Assembly: GCF_032854445.1 (NCBI RefSeq)
Contig: NC_088307.1
Coordinates: forward strand, 12,660,017-12,724,016
DNA length: 64,000 bases
Direction of reading: 5' to 3'
Origin: Liolophura sinensis
Lineage: Eukaryota > Mollusca > Polyplacophora > Chitonida > Chitonidae
Position 1 is the first letter of the stretch; the number at the start of each line of letters is the position of its first letter. This document shows positions 47,001 through 59,000 of this stretch, one piece after another. The notes under the pieces are model-generated. The model worked only from the letters and a program-made list of their open reading frames with translations. It was not told the DNA's origin and did no database searches. The position numbers were made by a program, and so were the translations under genes.

Positions 47001-50000
47001 ATTGCCCATTACGTCCAGTTTGCATCGCTATCTAATCGTATCACTTTTATCTACTAATACAATCAGCACCACAATCTAATCATGCCTTCCATTACCCATT
47101 ACGCCCAGTCCGCACCGCTATCTAATCGTATCACTCTACACTACTAATACAATCAACACCACAATCTAATCATGCCTTCCATTACCTATTACGCCCAGCC
47201 CACACCGCTATCTAATCGTATCTCTCTAAACTACGGACACAATCAGCACCACAATTTATTTGTTTATTTGATTAGTGTTTTACGTCGAACTCGAGAATAT
47301 TTTCACTTGTACGACGGCGGTGAGCATTATGATGGAAGGAAACCAGGACAGATTGCTGACAGACCTTCCCAATGTACAACCAGAGAGGCAACTCACTCGC
47401 ACTGGTTAGAGGGCCCTGGGTCATTGCGCCGCGCTGGCATGCTAACTACCTGGGCCACGAGGCCCTCCATGACAATTTAATCACGCCTTGCTTTAGTCAT
47501 AACCTTAACCGAAAGCATATCTTCCTGAACACATTCCCCCAAAGCTCGCCGTAACAAAACCAAGGCTTCATTTACCCACAACCTTATCATATGCACAAAG
47601 CCATATCTCAAATCAAACCGCTTTCTTCTGTCAACCATGGCGTGCAATATCTTTCTCATTTGTACCTTCAATACGTATTAAAAGTGAGCCATGTCTTCCT
47701 TGATTGATAACTCCAATCTGTTCAATCCTTGATTAATCATTACCTCAACACATTCCAAGATCTTTTACGTCATTTTGACTCACAGTTCCAGTACACAAAA
47801 ACATTTGTGTTGAAATGTAACACAACTGTTGTTGTCAACTTGTGTTGTTTCATTTAACTTAGAAATGTGTTTACCCCAACACAATCATGTGTTATATACA
47901 TGTGGAATACACACTTTTTTGCAAACTTAACATAAACAGGACCTTGGTTTAATTCAGCACAAGATAGAATTGTTCGAGTATGACAAATAAGATTTTTGCT
48001 GGAAAGATCGCAGGATTGTGTTCATACCACTCAAGTGGTTCTTGTGTGCGCTCCTGCGGGCCACTATCTAATCACCTGTCCATTCATAACGGCACTCATA
48101 TACCGCAGCTTAATTGCGATACTTCTGAGGAATAAGCAAATGGAATAAAACAAAGAGTGAAACGACACAAGACAGGCAAAAGGGGGAGAAAAGTTTTAGC
48201 TATTTGGCGGGAAGCACATTATGTTAATGCAAACGTACTGTCAACAGTCCCCCATCCTGAGATCCGACAGTCTCCGGTTGAGACTGGTTCTGTCTCGTTT
48301 GCGATCTGGATTGGTGTGACGTCAGAGCGATTTGTGTCCGAGGCAATTTCAAATTCGATTAAAGCCACGTCAAAGTAAATGCTGAGTCCATACGGCTGAG
48401 AAAAAAAAGGTAAAGAGATGTACATAAACAGCTGAATACTAAAAGCTTCGAAATTAATATTGTTTTTCATTTATGACGTGGATTCTAACACGCAACATAA
48501 GTAACAGTGCACATGCTATTTAGAAAGTGATATAAGTGCAAGTATTTCTTTCTAAATCAGTTTGATATGCATGCATATGGATGGAGGAAACGAGATAACC
48601 GGAAGAAAACCACCGCCCTTCGCCAGGTACCGGACAAAATCTCGGACACAAAGCTGCAGTCGAAAAAGCGGTGTTGGATGGATTCGAACGTGCGACATCC
48701 TTGGCTAAAGGTCACATTACTGTGAGCATGGTAATGCTTTAGGCAACTGAAGTAAAGAAAGGCGCTTGAATTGAATATCTGAATTAAATATTCAATGGAA
48801 AACCGAATTTATTTCTTACCGTAATGACTTTCTTGAAATAATGTATTTCTGCGCCTCTTTCTAGTGGACTGATCCTCGTCGCCCCAGCTATTACCCGCAT
48901 GTCGCTAACTCTGTGGGGGAGACAAAAATATTTTGTGGTTGTTTCAAGTTTTGGCTAATTTTGAGCGGCAAGTATAACATTTGCATACCATTCCTAAAAC
49001 ATGAACCATTCTTAAAACACGAACCATTCCTAAAACACGAGACATTCATAAAACAAGAAACCATTCCTGAAACGCGAACGATAATCTGACTTGATAATCG
49101 CAAGAAACCCCTAACTAAGTCCACTTTATATCTCTACAACATACGTTTTCATGGTAGTTAAGGGTTTACTTAGGTAAGATGGGGGTTCCGTGGCTCAGTT
49201 GGTTAGCGCGCTAGGGCAGCGTAATGACCTAGGAGTCTCTCGCCGATGCGGTCGCTTTGAGTTCAAGTCCAGCGCGTGCTGGTTTCCTCTCCGGCCGTAC
49301 ATGGGAATGTCTGGCAGCAACCTGCGGATGGTCGTGGGTGTCCCCAGGGCTCTGCCTGGTTTGCTGGCCGCCGTCGTATAAGTGAAATATTCTTGAGTAC
49401 GGCGTAAAACACCAATCAAACAAATACATAAGCTTAGGTAAGTGAGCTTCATGAAACCGGCCCTTGTGCGTTTAAAAATAATGCTGAAAAATTCGGACAA
49501 TACTTGTGCACACATGCACCGCCGAATAGGGTAGGTAAGGTATACTTTTTTAGAATGGCATGAAACCCCAAAAGAAATGAATGGCCACTGTACTCGATTC
49601 ACTCCGTTTTATCTGGACGAGTATGGTCTCAGCAGGTTCAAACCATGGAGCTCCAGATGACTTTAATGCAGTTTTCATAGGGTTTAATGGATGTGGCTGC
49701 TGAGATAGTTCCGTTTTGAAAATTATCCAGTGTTACTTAAAACTTTACATATTTATGAAGTTTCAGTACTGTTACTTCAATACAAAATCCAAATGGCTGT
49801 TTAGGCCGTCGACAGGTGAAACAAAATCATAGTTAAACTCCCAAAACCCTGTGAGGTTAATAAAATTAGGAGTACAGTCTATTAAAGTGCTCATAAGTGA
49901 TGTTGTATATATAAGTAGTCGGCTTCTGTACATAACTGTGTAACAACTGTGACCAAAAAGTTTAGACAAAAATGTCACCAGGCTGAGAGCTCCTACAAGC

Positions 50001-53000
50001 GCATATAAAATGCTATAAGTATGTCCGATCAATTTCGTACAATAGAGTTGTATGTGTAGGCAAAAAGCTGCAGGCAAAGAAAATTCAGTAAAATTTTAGT
50101 TCTTAGTTCTTTGGTGGTTTGTGTTATACGTCGTTTTTGAATGACCTTGAGAGTATTGACCTGGAACGTCCTTAATGGTTGACGGCTGGTATACAGAAGG
50201 CAGTTCCTACAACTGCTTGTAAAATTCTCGAAGAAAGTGTGTCAGAGCTGTTTCGAACAGAGCAAAAAACACTTCTCGGCTGATTTCGTTCAGTATATTA
50301 GGCGATTTTATTAACACACGTTAAGAGACACACAATACAATTGCGTCTCCTATGGCTACATGTTAAAGACTTCCAGGAAATACATTTTTAGGAAGTTGCC
50401 TGTAGTATAGAAAAGGGTTTTAAAAAATTATAAATGAAGCTTTTTTGTGAAAACACGGCACAGCACGTGGTTTTTACAGCTTATAATAGCATGACCGAAG
50501 CACTGGAATCGGAGATTATTAAAAACAAAAAACAACAACAACATCGTGTGTCCTATGATTCAATGGTGAGTACCCCAGTTTCGCGGTCACAACCTACATG
50601 TGCCTCATAAGGTGCTGGAAACAAATTCCAGAACAAGAGGAACCAAAGGTCAACGAAGGGCCGCCAAGAATTGTGCTTTCAGAGTGCAGTCGGTATAATC
50701 AACTGTTCTAACCCTTTGAGAGCATGTGTCTCTGCGCCTTCATAATAATACAGCCAGTTCAGACTGGACTGACATGGGCCCGCTCTAGTCCGCTGGTAGT
50801 GAACTTAAGACTAGCGCTATAGCAAACGTTGTGTCATGAAACGATAATTCAATACGACCTTAAGGTTATGAATAAATTTTAATGCAAGACACGCCCACAA
50901 AGCAGAAAGTAAAGCACTGATACTCGTCACATTTACTTGGATTGGATTATTCCGCATTAAACGTTTGCTGGGACGTCACGCTATTTTCTGCGTAGTTGAT
51001 TATTTTTCAAGCATCCACACTTGCGAGTTTGAGTGGTGATTGGTTGCAACTTGTACCACATGAGTGGTGTACGGTAGAGCGGGATTTGAACCTACGACCA
51101 TAACACTAAAACATTCCAATATCCCTCTGAGCTATCCGGGAAGACAAGCAAACTGTTAATTTTTAAACTACTTTAAACGTTTGTTGTGGCGTCAATCCTT
51201 TGTCTAACATACGAATGTTACATATGAAGGCTCCATTCGTTTCTTATCAATGTGAGATTTATTTTCTGACAGTTTCGTTATTCGCCTTTATTTGAAATAC
51301 ACCAAATGTTGCCATTGTGAGAAAAGGCAGAATGGCGTTATCAACTCTCTCAGGCACAAATATGAACAGCAAAACAGAGTTTGTACCAGGTGAACTGGTG
51401 GGTCTAATTTGTTGCACTCTGATTACGAACATTTTGGTTATCTCGGGGCCTGGTTATGTCAATGTGACAGAAGTTGTATAATCTACTATTAGACTTCCCA
51501 AGAGTATATGTAAGCTTTAATCAATTCAGATTTACTTTCCCACATAACAAATCATAGGTCGAGTCACCGTCCATAATCTTACACACTTGGTGTATGTTCA
51601 AGTAGTAACCAACATTGAGTACAACGGACTGAGCTCCCACTGTCTAAAAGCTTTAACGCTGTTGCGCTATAACCTCATGTAACACCGTCACGAAAGATCA
51701 ACCATGCTACGCATTATTTTCAACCATGCAAATATTGCGGCTCAGCCTGACAAAAAGGCATTCATTGACGCTAACTGTGATGTAACGGCTTTTTATTACT
51801 TGCTCGAAATGATTTTTTCTTTTTTTTGATTGGTGTTTTACGTCGTACTCAAGAATATTTCACTTATACGACGGCGGCCAGCATGAGCTGGACTTGAACT
51901 CACAGCGACCGCATTGGTGAGAGGCTCCTGGGTCATTACGCTGCGCTAGCGCGCTAACCAACTGAGCCACGGAGGCCCCTGCTTGAAATGACACAGCGCG
52001 ATTCTTGAAAAAGAATTGATAATTGTTATGTTACGACAAACACGTTGAAGTAGGATAAACAAATCGCAACAAATTGATTTTCCACTACCTCACATAAGAT
52101 ATCACTATTTAATATAAAAGACTAAAGTGTGGTGAATAAAATTAGAGTGATAGTATGATGAAAATATGTTAGTTTATAAATTGTTCTGGCTCATCAAACA
52201 TCGGCCATGACATATATCTGAATCAGTGGCGTACTCACCTATAGCTAGGATACGTGCCATCAGGGTTCTGAGCACTGTGAAATAAAAAGATAATTATTAA
52301 CTATTAATATTCATTTCTTATTTATTTATTTACTTATTTATTGATTACTTCATACTCAAACTTGTTTCACTTATCAGACTACGCGCCAGCATTAATGGTG
52401 GCAGGAAACCGGGCAGAGCCCGGGAGAAACCCACGCCCATCCAGCCATAGATTATACGTGTATATTATTTCATACAGTCATTTAATAATACTAAACTCAG
52501 TCATATGCATCCATTTTCTCTTTTATTTCTTCTTTAAAATTAATAGTAGGCTCCACTTTAGTCCGAAAAGAAAAATCCACCAAAATCGTGATTCGGTTCA
52601 GGTAGCGATTTACCTCCGGTAAGATGTCACATTTTACTCTAGAGTAACACTTCTGTCACATTCCCGCTCTGGAGTAACACTTCTGTCACATTCCTGCTCT
52701 AGAATATTGGTGAGAGGCACTTCCATTCTACATGTACACATACTCAAGAATATTTCACTTATACGACGGCGGCCAGCATTATTGTGGGAGAAACCAGGCA
52801 GAACCCAAGGAGAACCCACGTCTGACTATTAAAGAGGGATTCAAATCAAGGGGTTTTGGGGAGGAGAATAGGGTTGATTGCCATAACATATAAAAGACTA
52901 CAGCATATACAGAGAGTAAAAATCAGAAATGTAAGGGCAGTGTGATAGTTTGTAAATGGTCTAACATAACAAGTGAAATCCAACCTCTAGTCAGTGTACT

Positions 53001-56000
53001 TAAAATGTTTTCTTAAAATGTCTATATACATGCCTACATAACAACAATTTACACAAATGTTCAGCAGAATTAGTTTTACAAATTTGCAGTGATAAAGGGT
53101 GTAAGTTATCAGACTTCACATGTCTAAATATTGTAATAAGGTTGTGTTATCATCGCAGGAAAGGGACCAAGCATCCTGGATACTTAGTCCACCAGCAGGG
53201 ACCAGGTCTCGTGGATACTCAGTCCACCAGCAGGGATCAAGTCTCGTGGATACTTAGTCCACCAGCAGGGACCAAGTCTCGTGGATACTTAGTCCACCAG
53301 GAGGGACAAAGCCTCGTGGATACTTAGTCCACCAGCAGGGACCAGGCCTCGTGGATACTTAGTCCACCAGCAGGGACCAAGTCTCGTGGATACTTAGTCC
53401 ACCAGCAGGGATCAAGTCTCGTGGATACTTAGTCCACCAGCAGGGATCAAACCTCGTGGATACTTAGTCCACCAGCAGGGACCAGGCCTCGTGGATACTT
53501 AGTCCACCAGCAGGAACCAAGCCTCGTGGATACTTAGTCCACCAGCAGGGATCAAGTCTCGTGGATACTTAGTCCACCAGCAGGGATCAAACCTCGTGGA
53601 TACTTAGTCCACCAGCAGGGACCAAGTCTCGTGGATACTTAGTCCACCAGCAGGGGCCAAGTCTCGGGATACTTAGTCCACCAGCGGGGACCAAGTCTCG
53701 TGGATACTTAGTCCACCAGCAGGGACCAGGCCTCGTTGATACTTAGTCCACCAGCAGGGATCAAGTCTCGTGGACACTTAGTCCACCAGCAGGGACCAGA
53801 CCTTGTGGATACTTAGTCCACCAGCAGGGACCAGGCCTCGTGGATACTTAGTCCACCAGCAGGGACCAAGTCTCGTGGATACTTAGTCCACCAGCAGAGA
53901 CCAAGCCTCCTGGACACTTAGTCCGCCAGCAGGGACCAAGTCTCGTGGATATTTAGTCCACCAGCGGGGACCAAGTCTCGTGGATACTTAGTCCACCAGC
54001 AGGGACCAAGTCTCGTGGATACTTAGTCCACCAGCAGGGATCAAGTCTAGTGGATACTTAGTCCACCAGCAGGGACAAAGCCTCGTGGATACTTAGTCCA
54101 CCAGCAGGGATCAAGTCTCGTGGACACTTAGTCCACCAGCAGGGATCAGGCCTCGTGGATACTCAGTCCACCAGCAGGGACCAAGTCTCGTGGATACTTA
54201 GTCCACCAGCAGGGACCAGGCCTCGTGGATACTTAGTCTACCAGCGGAAACCTCGTTTGTACAGGGATACAATACAGAAGACTAAAGGGCACAGAAAAAA
54301 TATGCGAGCCACGAAGGTCAAAGGTGTGATACTTGGCAAACGATTACAGGTAACCAGGTGAAATCTGTCTTCTTGTCACTTTGTTGCATGTAATGTCTGT
54401 CGGTGCCCTTGGCTCAAAAGAAAACAACACAGGGGATAAAATCAAAGCAGCGACAACAGTGTGCAATTTGATAGATGGTTACATGTAATTAGTAAAATTC
54501 GGCTTTTTGTCACTTCATCTCAGTTAGGGTTTTATTCTAACTGTATATGCAGGTAATATCAGTCAATGCGTTTGGCTGTGTCAGTTTCTAGTGTTGTTGT
54601 TTTATCGATTTTACTCATTGATGTAAACATTTGCTAATTACATGAAGCTAAAAGGTACTCATGGAAAAAATTGTAACTATTTGTAATGCCGCTGGCGTAC
54701 TTTCATCCGGTTTCCACAGATATTGGACGTACATGTAAGCACCCACACAATATTTGGCTGACTGATTGATCAACTGACTGACAGTTTAACTAAGAAACCG
54801 AGTGACTGAATGGATGCATGAATACTTGAAAGAAGTAAAGGTGGATGATTTTCTGTTTGACTGTTTCATTAGTTGGATAATGAATGAATGAATAAACGAA
54901 TTAATTAATTAATTAATGCTGTTTTGCTTGATTGCTTGATTGATTGATTGATTGGGCAAATGAGTGATTGAGTTAGTGAACGATTCGAAGCTCACCAGAT
55001 GATTCATTGCTTGATTGATTGGTTGATTTAAAAAGTGAATGAATAAATAGATAGATTATTTGAGGATTAGGTTAACTGATTGGTTATCTACTGCCTATCG
55101 ATCTACTAATTGCATTTTGCCTACCTCCTGTTGTAGACACAGTGGCTGGCTGTCAACGCCCACCGCTCGTCAATCAGCGCCGCCCCGCACGTGTGTGCCC
55201 AGTTGCCGTTCACCCGCCGCTGAAAGGACAGTTGCCATGGATACGCGAGGTCAGCGGCTTCATTTCCGTTAATGATGAAGTGCGATATTTCGGTTGTCTC
55301 TGTATTCCCTAAAAGAAGGAAATGGAGTATGTGGTTTTTACCGAAGTCTGTTTGTAAGTATGTGGAATAATATCAGCCATCTTTGTAGAATGCTATTTAT
55401 CAGAGTGAAGGTCTTCCAGAAACTTGCAAATGGTCCTGAGTTTCCCAAGGGCTTCCTTTGGTAGTTTAATGAAGAAGTTAATGAAGAACTTAACCACGTG
55501 TGACGTATAGATATGTACACCAAATTGGTTCGTTAACCACGTGTGGCGTACAGATATATACACCAAATTGGTTCGAGATGCGTGGTTATCAACGACATTA
55601 TTAAACTGCACAAACAGTAACACAGTTAACACGGTAACATTGACCGATTATTGTCACCAAAGCTAACGCAAGCAATGAGACAAGGCGATTCCATAAATTC
55701 GCTGTCCAGGGCCCGGATTGAATCCACAACTCGTGTGTCATCACACGTGTGGCTTCCTCTCCGGCCGTAAGTGGGGAGGTCTGCAGCAACCTGCGCATGG
55801 TCGTGGGTTTCCCCGGGCTCTGCCCGGTTTCCTTCCCCCATAATTCTGGGCGTAAAAGAGCAATCGAATAAATAAATAAATAAATAAATAAATAAATGCA
55901 GGGTAGAGTCAGACCATAAATACTAGTAGGACAGTAGGTATTGGGCTTTTTTACTGCATGAATGTACCCAACACATGAACATGACTGTGCAGGTAAATCT

Positions 56001-59000
56001 ACAAACAGTACAGCGTAAAAGACTCATTGATTGTCGCGGCGACAGTGTGATAGTTGTCAAATGGTCATACGTGAAATATGATCTCTTGTCAAATTATCTC
56101 AGTTAACGTTTTACTCCAAAGTTAGGCAATGTAATTAACACATAGCTACCGCTTGGGAAAATCATTCACGCTTACAGTACTGACGAACTTATGCCCTATA
56201 TCTTGGTTTCTTTCTTCGTTCCTTTCCAAAAGAGCATTCTTTTGTTTCAAGAAACTCTAGAGCATTTATTCATTTCTACGCTCAGCTCAAAGCGCTCTCG
56301 GCACTTAAAGAGAATTTTAATTGTGTGAATGCATTATTGTGTAAATGTATGTAGCGTGTCATTTTTTTTCCTTTTAAATTTGTTTTCTCGTCACAGCTTA
56401 CAAAGGATAAACTGCATGTGTAGATGTTCTTATACTGGACTAGGTCAATCGTTATGCGAGTGAACTAGAACTTTTAGTCAAATTACCAGTAGGAATACCG
56501 ATTGGTCTGTTTGTTTATTCGTTCATTCATTCATTCATTCATTTGTTTACGTACTTATTTATTCATTTAGTTAGTCCACGACCTATTCAAGAATTATTCA
56601 CTAATGCGATGTCGGCGAATTTTATGGGTGGATTGAAATGAAGTCCCCGGAGAAAAGCACCCGTACGGCGTAAAAAAAACAAACAAATAAAAGAGCAATG
56701 AAATAAACAGCTTTTGGCAAGGTGCTCTGTTGAAGAATAGAACTGAACGAAAGTTTCCGGGCAGATACATGCGGGTTGGTGCTGAATATAAATTTATATA
56801 ACGCATGTTATACAACCTCAATTAACTGTATATTCTGTCATGCTCTGAGGCATGCGTTCGCCCAATAAACATAGATACACTCAAAAAATTAATCTGTTAA
56901 TTTAAACAGAAAGTCTGTTTGAGTGATGCTAAAGTGATGCCATATTAAACAGAATATTCTGTTAGCCTAATAGAATCTTTATTTTGACAAATAGAATGTG
57001 TGTTATATTTAACAGAATGATCTGCTGCAATAATAGAATACATTCTAGCATCACTCGGACAACAGGCTTTCTGTTAGATTTAACAGATTATTTTTTGGAG
57101 TGTACATTCGTATCGTTACACTCTGATTGCTTCAATAGGGTATTCTTGTATGTGCTGACAGATAAATGTAGACATATATACATAGATACAAGAATAAAGG
57201 CTTGACAGGAGAAGCTCTCAAATGCGGTCGCTTTGAGTTCAAGCTCAACTCATGCTGGCTCTTCCCCTTTGACTGTACGTAGGATGGTTTTGCAGCAACC
57301 TACGGATGGTCGTGGTTTGCCCCCGGACTATATAAGGTTTCCTCCCACCACAATGCTTGATACCGAAGTATTAGTGAAATAGTCTTGTGTACGACATAAA
57401 ACATCAATCAAGTAGGGGGCCTCCGTGGCTCAGTCGGTTAGCGCGCTAGCGCAGCGTAGTGACCCAGAAGCCTCTCACCAATGCGGTCGCTGTGAGTTCA
57501 AGACCAGCTCATGCTGGCTTCCTCTACGGCCGTACGTGGGAAGGTCTGCCAGCAACCTAAGGATGGTCGTGGGTTTCCGCCGGGCTCTGCCCGGTTTCCA
57601 CCCACCATAATGCTGGCCGCCGTCGTATAAGTGAAATATTCTTGAGTACGGCGTAAAACACCAATCAAAAAAAAAAAAAAATCAATCAAGTAAATAAATA
57701 AACAAATTCACAGCTAAACGAATAACATCCTGGATAACGACCGATAACCTCTCCTTTGAGTGGGAATGAAAAAGGAATCCAAATTATTGGATTATTATTA
57801 TATTGACTAGAGAAAAGTCCTTCAACGGGAAGCCGTTCGTCGCGAATTCAGGAAAAGTTTTGTAATTGGTCCCTCACTCGTGATGTCGCAGGGTTAGCCG
57901 CGACATTAAATCAAAAAGTGTACCAGATTCATGCCGAATGGCGCACATTTATCCGCGGTACATCGGGTTTTTTTCCACACACAAAAACTTCTTCGGTGCA
58001 ACAATAAACAATAAAATAAGTATTTAAAAAGCACTTTGAACTATGCCATGTCCCTGTATATGCAATAAACAGTTATACTTTAGTCTACTCCGTTACAGAC
58101 TCAGCTTTCGGGCTGAAAAGAAAAGGATTTCTGCACCATATGCAAACAACAGCCCAATATAAGTAATTTCGTTTTACATTGTTTCACTGTTGTACAGCAC
58201 CCGCAGGTTGATGCCAGACATCCCCACGTACGGCCGGAGAGGAAGCCAGCATGAGCTGGACTTGAACTCACAGAGACCGCATTGGTGAGAGACTCCTGGT
58301 CATTACGCTGAGCTAGCGCGCTAAACAACTGAGCCCATTTTGAACATGATAACCTGTTCGTGTACATATATAATATGTATCTTCTTACGCATCACATATA
58401 GTTTTGCTTTAAAATTATTGTGAAAAGCTCAACTCATCTAGATGCATGTTAGAGTTCTCACTCATGGCAGAGTTACCGCTCTGACGAAACTTTCAAAAAA
58501 CTTTGAGAACTAGTTGTTTGCAACTTTGCTCTAGATAAAGTAAATTTATGGCAACATAACGTACGAGAAATTGCAATGAAAACATTCGTCGAAAATGTCT
58601 TTTGATGTTGAAGTAAGCTGTACTTCTAAACATCAGCAATGTATTATTTGCTAATCAGTTGTTCTCTTTATTTCTTGTCTAATTTAATTGTTGTTTATCG
58701 CCATACTTAAAGATATTTCACTTGTACGATGTCAGTTTTGTAGGTGGAGGAAACCAGAGTGGCAGGACCCCGGGCAAGTAACTGGTGAATTTTCCGACGT
58801 GTGACGTATAGACGTGTACACCATATACTGATGGAAGACAAGAGATCTTCATTGAATGCTTTTGAGTGAGTCAAATGTTATGAAGTGCCCACGAACTGTG
58901 AGATGGGTAATTTTCCTGCCAAGGGTCCGTTTATCTTAAGTCACTAAGTAAACTCTTATATCTTGGCGGAAAATGTGTTTTTGTATACACTACACAATAG

